A stretch of DNA of 64,000 nt from Branchiostoma belcheri. Its lineage: Eukaryota; Chordata; Leptocardii; Amphioxiformes; Branchiostomatidae. Positions 49,315 to 60,273 of the stretch are shown here, piece by piece. A program made the translations under genes and the position numbers. The first letter of the stretch is position 1, and each line of letters opens with the position of its first letter. Location of the stretch: NCBI RefSeq assembly GCF_001625305.1, contig NW_017804509.1, positions 1,037,909 through 1,101,908 of the forward strand, in the 5' to 3' direction. The notes below the pieces were generated by a model. It made no database searches. It saw nothing but the letters and a program-made list of their open reading frames with translations, and was not told the origin of the DNA.

Positions 49315-50345
49315 GAAAACACATTCGGGGTGTAGCAAAATCAAGCAACTCAAAATAGATAAAAAATAAATGACTGAAAATGTAGCAAAATTAAGCAATT
49401 CAGAATGTAGCAAAAATAAACGACCTAAAATGTAGGAAAATCAAGCAATTCGGAGTGTAGCAAAAATAAATGACTGAAAATGTAGCAAAATCAAGCAATT
49501 CAGAATGTAGCAAAACCAAGCACCTCAGAATGTAGCAAAATCAGGCAACTCTGACGTATAAAAAATTAACGACTCAAAATATAGCAAAATCAAGCGATTC
49601 AGGATGTAGCAAAAATAAACAACTCAGAACGTAGCAAAATCAAGCGACTCTGAATGTAACAGAAATAAACGACTGTGAATGTTGCAAAAAGTAATGACTG
49701 AAAATGTGGCAAAAACAACGACAGGGGATGTAGCAAAGCAAATCAGGTGTACTCTAAGCAGGATTTCCTTCATCAGCCTCAATATTAGTCTCTCCCGCGG
49801 GCAAATGGCGCTTCTCTGGCCGGCTACCTTTTCTTGCCAATTAATACCCTTTTTAGGCCGATTTCTAGGATTTATTCAGCCTGCAAAAGAGTCTGGTGGA
49901 GACTACTCCCTCTGCTTGCAGAATAAACGGCTCGGCACACAGTCCCGTGTAACATAATAAAGGTCTGATCAGAATGTTGACCAAGTTAATTAGAAATTCT
50001 ACCCGCGGCTCAGAGGCATCACTAGGGATGTAGCGAAAACAGATTCGGGATGTAGCAAAGACGACCAACTCATGATGTAGCAAAATCAAGCAACTCAAGA
50101 GTGTAGCAAAAAAATAAACGATTCAAAATGTAGCCAAAATTGAAATAAAGCAACTCAGAATGTAGCAAAAATAAACGACTCAAAATGTAGTCAAATCAAG
50201 CAACTCAGAATGTAGCAAAAATAAACGACTCAAAATGTAGCAAAATCAAGCAAGTCAGAATGTAACAAAATCGAGACACTCGGAATGTAACAGAAATACT
50301 AGTAAACGACTGAGAATGTTGCAAAAACTAATGACTGAAATTGAT
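49315..50345. repeat. About 25-bp minisatellite GTAGCAAAATCAAGCAACTC
   Basis: About thirty units alternating AATGTAGCAAAATCAAGCAA and GTAGCAAAAATAAACGACTC, split by non-array sequence at 49745-50010 that includes an R4 foldback element. Confidence 0.9.
49787..49905. mobile_element. R4 foldback element
   Basis: AGTCTCTCCCGCGGGC... to AAGAGTCTGGTGGAGACTAC, with CTCTGGCCGGCTACCTTTTC and GCCGATTTCTAGGATTTATT as in the 25.7-kb copy. Confidence 0.65.
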
Positions 50346-50667
50346 GAAGTTAATTAGAAATTCTACCCTGGGCTGAGCGGTATCACAGCCGCAGGCGGGT
50401 TATATATATATATACTTCAGACCGTTTCTGGCGGGAAAACATGAAACCGGAGACGGGGCGGCCATGTTAGTTAGGGAGCCGTCAGCTTCAAGCAGATGCG
50501 GGGTGGACGATCGTCAGGTTTTCTGACGACGGCCGGGATTCGCGCAGCTTAGAAATATGCGCGTTACCATGGAAACGGTCCCAATCAATAATACATTACA
50601 CATAGCAATCGTATATTGTATAAAATTACTAGTAGCCCCTTCAAATCACATACAAGACAATAAGCTT

Positions 50668-50798
50668 TAATCTCCAAGCAGATCCTAGGGTGGCAAAAGA
50701 CAGAGTCAAATTGGCCAGGCGGCGTATGGGCCCTCATTGGATACTGCCTGGCCAATTTGATACTGTCTTTTGCCACCCTAGGATCTGCTTGGAGATTA
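50668..50798. mobile_element. Palindromic foldback MITE, family R6
   Basis: TAATCTCCAAGCAGATCCTA and TAGGATCTGCTTGGAGATTA are exact complements; the stem goes on through GGGTGGCAAAAGACAG. A related copy at 51074-51246 and a fragment at 51290. Confidence 0.82.
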
Positions 50799-51073
50799 AG
50801 TAAGTTCGGTCTAAATGGGCGCCAAAACGAAGCGCATTCAAGTTTTACACACGTCACAGGATCGATCACGTATTAGTTATTAGGTAACTGTATTGATGAT
50901 CGCATACGTCACAGTATCGATCACTACGTCACCACATTGATGATCTACGTCACGACATTGATCACCTACGTCACAGCATTGATCACGTCCATTATTAACG
51001 CACACATGACGCACAAACAATCAGCCGGTTCTCTCAAAACCCCATCAAGACTCAGAGCTTCGGTAGCCATAGG

Positions 51074-51320
51074 CTAATCTCCAAGCAGATCCCTCCGATG
51101 GCAAAATGACAGTATCAAATTGGCCAGGCAGTATCCATTGGCCAGAGAAGGTCCGCGGCCACCGACGGGTGGTGGGGGTAGCGACAAAAAAACGGCCATA
51201 TAAAAAGCTAACGATCATTCCTCCACAACCTCTGCTTGGAGAGTAGCCACATAGGCTACAGTGAACTACATGTAGTCTCAGCCAGACTCTTTTGTACTCT
51301 CCAAGCAGAGGTTTGGGGTT
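51074..51320. mobile_element. R6 foldback relatives
   Basis: AATCTCCAAGCAGATCCCTC at the left, CCTCTGCTTGGAGAGTAG at 51228, and a further CTCTCCAAGCAGAGG at 51297. Confidence 0.6.
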
Positions 51321-51329
51321 ATTTTTGGC

Positions 51330-52195
51330 GTGTTTTTAGGCTTTTTTATTGGCTTTCTCTTTTGCAGTTTTTTTTCTTTCTCACAACCTAAATTTGGTGA
51401 AAGAAAAAATCCAGGACTTAAGTGAAAATAAGTATTGACCATCCTGCATTTGTTTCTATGTGCGGGACACAACACCAGCAACAGATGTCTATGTCCCACG
51501 TGTACTGCACTGTTGCAGTTTCAATCAATCAAATCAAATACTCATACTGATCTCGAGCGATTCGTTTTACACCATGCATGTGCTTGGAGGCTAAGAGGGG
51601 TTTTCCAAGTGTTATTGGTTATTTAGTGTTTTTTCTTTATTATCATTATTTACTGTATAATTTTATTGTTTGTGTGTAACTTGTATTTTGTTTACTTGTG
51701 TGTATGTAATACAGGGCCCCATTGAAAAGCAGTGCCATCACTGAGTGGGTCACCCTGTTTAAATATGACGGAAAATAAATAAAATAATTGTGTAATCGTC
51801 TTCGAATATGTCCTAATAGTGTGTTTGCCTATGATGTGCACAATGAAGAGTGTCACAAATCATTGTTTTTAATGCTCTATATACTGTAATAAGGACGAAA
51901 TTCGGGTATTCGCCCGCGAGAACCTTACTGAATAAAAATTTGATTGATTTGATTGAAATAAAGTGTAGACCGTCCCCTCAGAACACTCTCTCTGTCCAAC
52001 ACACCTGTCCTAGACACCTGTCCCACACACCTGTCCCGACCCGAACACCTGCCGAGTCGGCCATTTGGTGTCCGGGACACCTGCCGGCCACAGTTGTGAT
52101 GTAGCAATCTGCTATTAAAACTGCTACTTTTGTGGCCAGTAACGAAACATAAGTGGCAACAGGACAGCAGCTGCAGAAGTCAGGCCCTTTTTTTT
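51330..52195. other. Intergenic stretch, nothing coding recognised
   Basis: Contains CACCTGTCC repeats (51995-52080) and A/T-rich unique sequence. Confidence 0.3.
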
Positions 52196-52199
52196 AATT

Positions 52200-52665
52200 C
52201 CCTGAATACATAAATGTGGGGTCGTGTGGCTCAGCGGTAGCGTGTTTGGTTCAGGACCAAGAGGTCCCGGGTTCGAATCCTACCGTCACCGATCTTGTGC
52301 CCTTGGAAAAGGCACTTAACATTACTGTCTTCACTCCACCCAGGCTCAAAATGTGTCCCTGACTTTGGTTGGGGAAGTAAAAGGCAGTGGAAGGAGAGGG
52401 ATGGGCTCCACCTTCCTATACCGTGTACAGTGTATAACAACCCACTGCCCCTATGGCCTGAAAAAGGCTACAGGATAACCTTTACCTAAAGGGCACTGTC
52501 CTTGGTGCTGAATTTGGTACCTGACTTTGGTTGGGGAGGTAAAAGGCAGTGGAAGGAGAGGGATGGGCTCCACCTTCCAATACCGTGTCTAAAACACAGT
52601 GGATTAACAACCCACTGCCCCTACAGTCTGAAAATTAAAGGCTACAGGACTATACATAGTATTAC
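52200..52665 (+). mobile_element. tRNA-derived SINE, with tail duplication
   Basis: A box TGGCTCAGCGGTAGCGTG and B box GGTTCGAATCC in correct spacing, then CTTGTGCCCTTGGAAAAGGC. The 3' body (ACTTTGGTTGGGGAAGTAAA ... CTCCACCTTCC) is tandemly repeated at 52511-52660. Confidence 0.82.
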
Positions 52666-52779
52666 ATAAAGCCGGCGGACTGGTTCACATTGCAGTGAAG
52701 TGTCCTGTGCTTGGGATCTTATGGTTCTGGGATCAAATTCCTGGTAGGCCTCAGCGTTGTGTTCTTGGGAAAGACACAC

Positions 52780-53035
52780 TGTGTCACCAAGTACAGTAGG
52801 GGCATTGCCAATAGATAGCTTTAAACAATGCCTAGAGTTAGATGTTCAAGGGTTATATAGGTGTAACAAGTCGATCGGTGTAATATAGCCAGCTGCCGCC
52901 GCGCCGCATGCCTGCGAAGCTGGTGTGTTACGCTGAAGGGCGGTTATACTGGCTATATATATATATACAGATACAGAAGCTGGTGTGTTACGCCTAAAGG
53001 CGGTTATACCGGCTATACAGATACAGACACTTAAA
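52780..53035 (+). mobile_element. LINE 3' end with 50-bp tail units
   Basis: TCACCAAGTACAGTAGGGGC ... TTAGATGTTCAAGGGTTATA (ORF2 end), then GTAACAAGTCGATCGGTGTA, AGCTGCCGCCGCGCCGC and about two 50-bp tail units. Shows the tail joined to the LINE. Confidence 0.78.
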
Positions 53036-53059
53036 TTTATTTCCTCCATCGAATCAGGT

Positions 53060-53420
53060 GAAAAAAAGAGCACAGTCAAACCTGCCAAAAGAGCACAGTC
53101 AAACCTGCCAAGGTGACCACCTCTTCAAGCTGGCCACCTGTCCATGGTGACCGCTTCTTCTCGGTCCAAGAAATTTCCCCATTGTTCAACTTTGTAATTT
53201 GTAATGCACTGTATCTATATTGTTGTGTTTGGGAGGGCAACTTGTAAAGGTGTCAATACACCTGTTTTGTCCTCCCTTCCACTTGTATGTTTGTACTTGT
53301 AAACATAAATAAACACAATAAATAAACAAACAAAAAAACAAGCATTAAGCAACCTGTCCAAGGCGACCACCTGGCCAACACGACCGCCCTGAGTTGGGTC
53401 CACTCAAGGCCTGATACCTG
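53060..53420. mobile_element. Dispersed repeat R7 (AGTCAAACCTG...GGTGACCACC)
   Basis: GCACAGTCAAACCTGCCAAA duplicated, then AAGGTGACCACCTCTTCAAG, with a second half at 53348-53420. A related copy lies reversed at 33390-33470. CAGTCAAACC termini suggest a DNA-transposon derivative. Confidence 0.45.
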
Positions 53421-53429
53421 GTACCAAAG

Positions 53430-54380
53430 CCCGATACAATACAATAGTTTTCAGTGCTTCAAATGTGCTCCTCCTAGCACCTGACTGAGGTACTGCATGT
53501 ATGTCTTTACAATTACAGTATTTTCAGTTTTGATTAAATCTTTGTATATCCTTTCACCACACAGATGTGGTCTACACACTGTGTAGGCTACTGCTGTGCC
53601 ACTAAGTATGAAACAACATGCAAAGGTAGTATCATGAAAGTTCATCTGTGTTGGTAGTTTTTTTTTTTTTAACCGGATTTAACGTCATTTTTCCCCAACC
53701 GGGGGTTAGACGTGCTTGCACCAGGGACAAGTCTTTTTTTGAAGCAAGATTTTTACGGCTGGATGAACGGAGAAGCAAAATAAAAGCATTGTGAGACTTC
53801 GGATGTAGCAGTCTGCTCTGTTGCAGTTTTTCATTGTTGCATTTCTGTTTTGTTACAAAGTTATGATGTTGATGCAACAGAAATGAAATCAGATAAAGCC
53901 CACTTACACCAACCCACACTAGCTTATATTTGCTCAGTCGATACCTCATACATTCAAACTTATTTGCTAGAAGACTAAGAAAAAATAAGTAGGTTATGTA
54001 TGGACCAGGGCTAATATACTTGTACAGTATTATATAATATGGAATTCATGACTACAACACTACAGTTGCATTAGCACGTTACTGCCATTCTACAACAATA
54101 GAAAAATACCTCACAAAATGCATTTATGTTAAATCAGAAGCTCCCAGCATCAAATAAGCCACCACTAATTTTCTTATCACTAGATATTCCAGGTATCGTC
54201 ACTTGTATCCAAAAGTCATGGTGAACAGTTTGCTCCATAACGACTATATCTGAACACTTCTCCCGTGTATATAATATCTGAACAAAGATGTCTGCCTCAC
54301 TGCTACATTCAAATTTACTAATTCTGGCATAAGTTTGTATCAGACAAAGCCGCTACAATAGAGAGCATTACTTGTCAGCG
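53430..54380. other. Intergenic stretch, nothing recognised
   Basis: A/T-rich unique sequence between repeat R7 and the 3' end of the minus-strand FIBCD1-like gene. No clear poly-A signal identified. Confidence 0.3.
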
Positions 54381-54383
54381 TTA

Positions 54384-54417
54384 CCAAGGACATTATATCT
54401 GTGTATAATGTCCTTGG
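54384..54417. repeat. Perfect 14-bp hairpin
   Basis: CCAAGGACATTATA, loop TCTGTG, TATAATGTCCTTGG; flanked by direct CGTTAC on both sides (54378-54383 and 54418-54423). Confidence 0.85.
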
Positions 54418-54484
54418 CGTTACAGACATGTAGGATTGATGGTTTTGTGGATAACTGGGTGTGATCAGATTTAGTAGAGCAAAA

Positions 54485-54803
54485 TCAATTATTGGGCCTG
54501 ATTTTCATAGACACAGACTTCAGGGAGTAATTAGAGCCTCTCCAAGTGTACCACAGCACACCTTGCCAGACTTCACAGGAGTTCCCACAGTTGCGCAGGT
54601 AGCGGCCGTTGAGGAAGGAGAAGCTGCAGCCCCAAAACCACCAGCCGCCCTGTCCCCACCACTGAGAACAGTGGCAGGGACAAGCATCGTTGTCCCTGTC
54701 CACAGTGGAGAACCTCTGCCCGTTGTTGTCAGTCATGGAGGCTCCCGCGTCGCCTGAATACCCGGAAACGGTCAGCCGGTACTGGTCTGACTCACCGGAC
54801 ACC
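54485..54803 (-). CDS. Gene B exon 6: FReD C-terminus and stop
   Basis: 319 nt; R-VSGESDQYRLTVSGYSGDAG, calcium loop VDRDNDACPCHCSQWWGQGG, then WWFWGCSFSFLNGRYLRNCG, NSCEVWQ ... MKIRPNN, TGA. More cysteines than usual (CPCHC and CGNSC). Confidence 0.95.
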
Positions 54804-57800
54804 CTGGATGGGAACAGCAAATCACTCAATATCAGTTATGAACAACTATCTGCATTCTGTATCTGTATAGCCGGTATAACCGCCCTTCGGTGTAACACAC
54901 CAGCTTCTGTATCTGTACAGCTGGTATAACCACCTTTTGGCGTAACACACCAGATTCCGTATCTGTATAGACGGTATAACCGCCCTTCGGTGTAACACAC
55001 CAGCTTCTGTATCTGTATAGCCGGTATAACCGCCCTTCTGGGTAACACACCAGCTTCGCAGGCACGTGGCGCGGCGACAGCTAGCTATATCACACCAAAC
55101 GACTTGTTACACACAATCTTTGCACATTTAACTGCAGGGGTTGTTTATAGCTTTCTAGTGATGATGCCCCAACTGTGCTTGGTGGCAACGAGTTCCAGTC
55201 TACGATAGTTCTGGGGAAATATCTGGAGCTTTGGAAAAGTTCTGGAGTTTTTGAACACCTCAATTCTGTATCTGTATCTGCCAGTATAACCGCCCTTCGG
55301 CGAAACACACCAGCTTCGCAGGCACGCGGCGCGGCGGCAGTTATATCACACCGAACTTTGTTCCTTGCCATGCTTGTGATCTGCTCCCTCATGCTAAATT
55401 TTTCTAGAAAAAAACCCAATATCTGCTACAAATAGTCACTAGAAGGAGGAGCACCAACCTAAAAGTGTTGTATTCCGCGTAGCGCGTTCGCATATCCCAG
55501 TCCATCATGTCGATCCGTAGTCTATAGTCCTTCTGAGTAGTCAGGAGGTGGATGTTGTCATTCCCAAGCCAGTATTCCCCGTTCTTGTTCCCAAACCCGT
55601 GCTTGTACTCCTCCCAGGTCCGGTTGAATGGAACTGACCCGTCCAATCGTCGTTGGATCACAGTCCAGCCCCCTTCTGTGGAAAAACCATCATAATTTCT
55701 TTGCAAGCAATTAAAAACAATTTACCAGCACATCGGCAGAATGTACTGCGCCCGATTTTTCGCGTTTTACGTTGGATTTTCGGTCAACGTTGCATTAGCA
55801 TTTTGCTTGTTGCAGACAATATTTTTTTCGACATAAGATTTGGAAACTACAGACGGAGTGTTGATCTTATATGCGCGAATACAACCTTGTATGGGACGTT
55901 CTGCCGAAGTGCTAAGCAAAATATATAACGGGTTTTGCAGTGCAGTACGTTCTGCCAACGTGCTTAGTTTACATGGTAACAGCATGAAATGTGTTCAACT
56001 TAGCTTTGCCGGAAAGATTGATTGGAATAGACTGACTCAGTGAGCGATTTCTCATGAAAATAGGGATTTGACCAACAACAGAGTTGACTTTTGCATCCCC
56101 ACATTTCAGTTTTAGTGTTGCTTTTTGCAGTTTATGCACGCCTGTGTATATTACATTTATTGCCTTAAAAGTCAATAAAATAATATCTACCTGCTGTATC
56201 CATGTCACAGTAGACCTCTACACCGGACAGGGGTGAGCCGAGTGTGTAGACTCCACTGGTCGTGTGTCCGGCGGCTTTAAATGCAGCACAGTCTGACACT
56301 GGGAAACGGTAAGTAGCAGGGGACAGAGTCATGATGCAGTGTACAAAATACTTTTTTGAACCAGGTTGCCCAGTGGGCAACCTACGGCAAAAATTAGGTT
56401 GCCCATCAAAACTTTAGGTTGCCCCTGATCTATAAGTTACTACTTTCCTCAAATTAAGTAATGTTACATACATAAACCTTTGACAATATTTCTAACAGCC
56501 TTTAGTTAACTGATACTAGTAAGAGCCAATAATTCCTAACAATTAGTAAAAAATTAAAAGGCATATCTGCCGGATACAGTGGTGCAAGCCAAGTAGGCAT
56601 GATTTTGGAGGGGGGGGGCATTCTTAAAATTCAGGTAGCACACAGGGCTGCATAGGTTCAAAAATAGGTTGCCACATTCACATGCATGTACTATGAGTAT
56701 ATGGTGACTGGAGTAGAGCAGATCATGAAATTGCAACATTATGTAACCCAACACCAGTCACCATTGTGACAGACGTCAACAAATCATGTCATTGGTCAGA
56801 GTTTGAAACAAGAGGAGGAGGAAGAAACTGAGTAAAAACAAGATGTTTTCCTTCGGTAAACATAAAAAACTCAAGTAAGAAAAGAAGAAAAAAAGGTCGC
56901 AACTTCAGCACTAGAAGCCATTGTACTGCATCAAAATGTTTGTATGATGTAAGGTGATGTGACCGGTAATGCTTGTACGTGTATATGACTATCATCTGTC
57001 TATGAAATTCTAGGATGTGTAAGCACCAAGATGGAAATGTTATGGCTGTGTCTCTGTAAGACCTGCACGTGTAGCACCAGAACCATGAGAAACTCGGACC
57101 CTCGGGTGTGGGCTCATGTGGTGTAGCGGCAGAGTGCGCGACTCAGAACCTACAGGTCCCGGGTTCGAGTCCTGACATGCCACCGATCTTGTGCCCTTAG
57201 GAAAGGCACTTTACACGACTTTCCTTACTTTGCTCAGGTGTAAAGGAGTATTGTCCTGTCATGTATTTGTCCCGTGTTGGTGACGGCATTAATATAAGTT
57301 GATACAACTTGAGTGTGCCGTCACCACGTCTGGTGATTACATGTTGGATTAAAAAATAAAAAAAATCGGACCCTAAAACTCACCTGCAGGAGGAGCAGTC
57401 GGGGCTGCTGGGGTTGTGACCTGCGGAGGACCAGTCGGGGCTGCTGGGGTTGTGACCTGCGGAGGACCATCACTCGCGGGGGGTCCTGACAGACATCCCA
57501 ACTCTGTTGGTTTGATAAACATGTATTCAGTTATTTTTCAAGGTTTTGACCTTTTATTACAGATAAGGCCGCACCAATTTGATTCTTGGTTAACGGATTC
57601 TTCTAGAAAAATAATGGAGGGGGCGGGAAAAAAAAATAAAAATAGGCCTATATAGGCATCCTATTATGGCCCAAAATGGTATGATAGGAGCCATGAAGTC
57701 AACACACCAGGCTGGTTCAAAATTTAAACAATGAATTTTTAACTTAAAACAATACCACTGCATTGAAAGATGGAATAACTGTAACAACTAGGAAGAAAAG

Positions 57801-58818
57801 GACTGTTTTCAATTGTTCCGGGCATTTTGCAGTTGATTCTGAATTTTTTTTTGCAAATCAGAAAAAAATGAAGCGGGCAAATCCGTTAACCAAGAAATTA
57901 AATTGGTGTGGCCTAAGAGCATTCCCAATCAAACACCTGACAGACCGGCAAGCCAACTTTATTTACCTGAACGTTTTCCAAGGATGACTACAGTCTTGGA
58001 CTCTGAGTTCCTCTTGGATCTGCGGTGCACTTCCGCACTTTTCCAAAAGGTGGCGCTGTCATCACGTCGCCAATCGTCAGTTGAGCCAGCTGGGCCCTAT
58101 AAGGCAATGATCTTCCCGTTACAGTTAACAAGCACAGTCCCAAGCTTTGCCATAGGCTCTATACTGTAGTATGACAAAACACAAAAACATATTAAAACTA
58201 CTTTACTCAAAACGAATACTTACTTAACTTAAGTATGATAGGACAATCACATAAAGCTACTTTACTCACGATGAACATTTACTTGTTTGTAATTCAGAGC
58301 ACAACAAGGCTCCTTATTACAACCCTTGAGCTTCACATGCAGGAACGGTGCTCATAAACTGTAGTATGGCTTAGAAAAAAGGTTTCGATGCTCTAATTTC
58401 TTGAGAGAGAAAACAACAGCAATCTACGAATCAATGATGATAGTTACTGTTGGAAAAAAGGGACAAAGAAAATGGACACAATCATCCTTACCTTGTCCTC
58501 AGCCTCCTTCTCTTGCTTCAACTGCATCTGGAGCACCTGATCCTTCAGGTGGTGTAGTTCTTCCTCTAACGCCATTTGCTGTTCGCGCTGATCTGTCTGG
58601 AACGCGGTGTGCTGATCCTGTATATTCCATATCTCTCTCATGATCGCACTTTGCTGTTCCCGCATAGTGGCGATGTCATTGAACAGGGCGACGAAACCCA
58701 CCACAGCCGCGAGTCCTGACAGTGCCAGGACGATTCCTAAGGTTCGTTGGTTTCCATGACGACCTACAGAACCTTCCGGAGCTGCCTCGCCGTTTGGGAA
58801 CAGCTTCTTGGACGACAT
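54485..58818 (-). CDS. FIBCD1-like type II membrane protein with fibrinogen-related domain (gene B, complete)
   Basis: Six coding exons, 58818-58492, 58096-57967, 57503-57384, 56298-56191, 55675-55459 and 54803-54485; 1221 nt, 406 residues plus TGA. Layout: short basic cytoplasmic tail (MSSKKLFPNG), one membrane segment about residues 28-47 (IVLALSGLAAVVGFVALF), coiled coil about 50-108, charged linker 109-152, Pro/Thr stalk 153-192 (two PPQVTTPAAPT repeats), fibrinogen-related domain 193-406. FIBCD1 and ficolin-type lectins use this domain to bind acetylated or microbial glycans; a cell-surface recognition role is inferred. Domain marks: SDCAAFKAAGHTTSGVYTL, YCDMDT, GGWTVIQRRLDGS, calcium loop STVDRDND, YSLKSVSMKIRP. 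It faces a near-identical gene head to head. The family is certain; orthology to FIBCD1 is not. Confidence 0.92.
54845..55400 (-). mobile_element. LINE 3' end with 50-bp tail units, in gene B intron 5
   Basis: YFPRTIVDWNSLPPSTVGAS (ORF2 end) at about 55145-55230, tail region GCAGGCACGCGGCGCGGCGG, and 50-bp units at 54855-55060 and 55260-55320. The tail abuts exon 6 (about 40 nt from the acceptor). Confidence 0.75.
55459..55675 (-). CDS. Gene B exon 5: FReD core
   Basis: 217 nt; E-GGWTVIQRRLDGSVPFNRTW, EEYKHGFGNKNGEYWLGNDN, IHLLTTQKDYRLRIDMMDWD, MRTRYAEYNTF plus AG. Donor GTTGGT. Confidence 0.95.
56191..56298 (-). CDS. Gene B exon 4: start of FReD
   Basis: 108 nt; V-SDCAAFKAAGHTTSGVYTL, GSPLSGVEVYCDMDTA plus G. 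First cysteine pair (DC ... YC) of the domain. Confidence 0.93.
56705..56870. mobile_element. Dispersed repeat R1 copy
   Basis: TTGCAACATTATGTAACCCA ... TTTTCCTTCGGTAAACATAA; gene B intron 3. Confidence 0.58.
57105..57355 (+). mobile_element. tRNA-derived SINE
   Basis: A-box region GTGGTGTAGCGGCAGAGTGC, B box GGTTCGAGTCC, then CTTGTGCCCTTAGGAAAGGC, ending in an A-rich tail (57348-57366). It seems absent from the mirrored intron of gene A, so it inserted after the duplication, or was lost there. Confidence 0.82.
57384..57503 (-). CDS. Gene B exon 3: Pro/Thr stalk
   Basis: 120 nt; E-LGCLSGPPASDGPPQVTT, PAAPTGPPQVTTPAAPTAPP, A plus G. Contains a two-copy 33-36-bp internal repeat. Confidence 0.85.
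57567..57913. mobile_element. PIF/Harbinger-type MITE, copy 3
   Basis: Ends GGCCGCACCAATTTGATTC (mutated) and TTAAATTGGTGTGGCC; TAA at 57564-57566 and 57914-57916. In gene B intron 2; mirrored by copy 4. Confidence 0.85.
57967..58096 (-). CDS. Gene B exon 2: linker
   Basis: 130 nt, phase 0 start, one base left over. Acceptor after CCTTATAG; GPAGSTDDWRRDDSATFWKS, AEVHRRSKRNSESKTVVILG, KRS. Differences from gene A are in-frame substitutions, supporting coding. Confidence 0.75.
58492..58818 (-). CDS. Gene B exon 1: tail, membrane segment, coiled coil
   Basis: 109 codons, phase 0 end, donor GTAAGG. ATG at 58818 (MSSKK) is preferred over the upstream in-frame ATG at 58866 because the plus copy starts at the equivalent ATG. 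The coiled coil (EQQSAIMREI ... LKDQVLQMQLKQEKEAEDK) is 15 residues shorter than in gene A. Confidence 0.9.
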
Positions 58819-58939
58819 CTTCGAGAAACCTGGCGGAACATGACGCAAATGAAAACATGATTTCAACTAGAAAATAATGGAATCCGGAAATGCAAAAAGG
58901 GCCAAGCGTGCTGCAATAATTCTGATCCAGTCTTGCAAA

Positions 58940-59265
58940 GAGTACTAGTCTGTGTCTGTATCTGTATAGCCGGTATAACCACCCTTCGGCATAACACACC
59001 AGCTTCGTAGGCACGCGGCACGGCGGCAGCTGGCTACATTACACCGATCGACTTGTTACACCTACAATGTAACCCTTGAACTTCTAACTCTACACATTGT
59101 TTAAAGCTATCCAATGACAATGCCCCTACTGTACTTGGTGACAGCGAGTTCCACTCTGCGATAGTTCTAGGAAAGAATGAATGTTTGTGTGTATAAAGCC
59201 GCAAAGCTGCATTTGTACATTTTTCTTTGGTATAAGGCAGAAGTGCTTTCAATGAGAAAGCCTAC
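58940..59265 (-). mobile_element. LINE 3' end with one 50-bp tail unit
   Basis: [20 protein letters not shown] + GALSLDSFKQCVELEVQGL, then the CGATCGACTTGTTACACC region, GCGGCACGGCGGCAGC, and a tail unit at 58955-59000. Located upstream of gene B. Confidence 0.78.
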
Positions 59266-60079
59266 TGTATAGTTATCGCGAGGAAGAAGAATCAATACAT
59301 TAAGTACAGTGAAGACAACGGCAAGAAGAATAAAAACAAGTCAAAGTCTCCGCTGCAGAAAGTAAATAAACTTGAAACTTGCAGTAGTGCCCAGACGGGG
59401 TGTCAGCTCAAACACTGCTGGTTTTCACAATGTCACGCACGACCGTGGGACAGGTGAATAAATGGTTTACATCTAAATTAAGGACCTGTAAGTAGCTTAA
59501 CATGTTGTCTATGAGACAAATGCCCCCAGAAACATATTAAAAACAATTCTGTAACACAATCACTCTGCTGAATAAGCCCTTAAAGTGGCATATGTGTTCC
59601 TCGTTCCTTTTTAGACAAAGCCCGCAGTTTTAGCGGGATAATAAAGTTTCCACACAGCCGGAGAACAAGTGTAAACCAGCCTAAAGTTTAGCGACATTGC
59701 CAGGTTACCGCACTAATGGGATTCTCAGTAACATGCATTTCAATAGAGTCCATCAGTCCTCATTTATTTGTTATGGTAACTAAAAAAGTGACGCTTTATA
59801 AACTGTAATTTGCCTCCTGTTGCCACAAATGACTACAAATGCTGTTGATAGGTGACTAAAGAGTTTGCTTGGAAAAAATGTATTATTAATGTAGGCTTTG
59901 GTTTACCTGTTGTGTAAACCAATTAAAAAGGATTTCTTTCAACAAAAGGTTTTCCACTTTAAGGGCTTATTGCGCAGTGATTGTGTTATAGAATTGTTAT
60001 TGGTATGTTTCCAGGGGTCTTTTCGTCATTGACAACACACTAAGTTACTTACTGGTCCTTACTTGAGATCTAAACCATA

Positions 60080-60273
60080 CAGGGCTCAAAATACTGGGTG
60101 CATGTACACCTTAGTGCACCCAAAATTGGAGCTGTGCCCCTAATTCTTTTCTATGGGTGCACTGGTGCACCCAAATATTTTTGTAGGAATTTTTAAAAAA
60201 TTTTTTGTGTACCTGATTTTTTTAGGTTGGGTGCACCAGTGCACCAATTTCCAAAAATGAATTTCGAGCCCGC
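60080..60273. mobile_element. R3 (hAT-like) MITE
   Basis: CAGGGCTCAAAATACTGGGT to CCAAAAATGAATTTCGAGCC; GTGCACCC repeats within. Confidence 0.65.

Noticed and set aside
52215-52300. Functional tRNA gene
   Set aside because: A and B boxes are present, but no foldable acceptor stem or anticodon arm is evident and the SINE body follows; two related copies exist.
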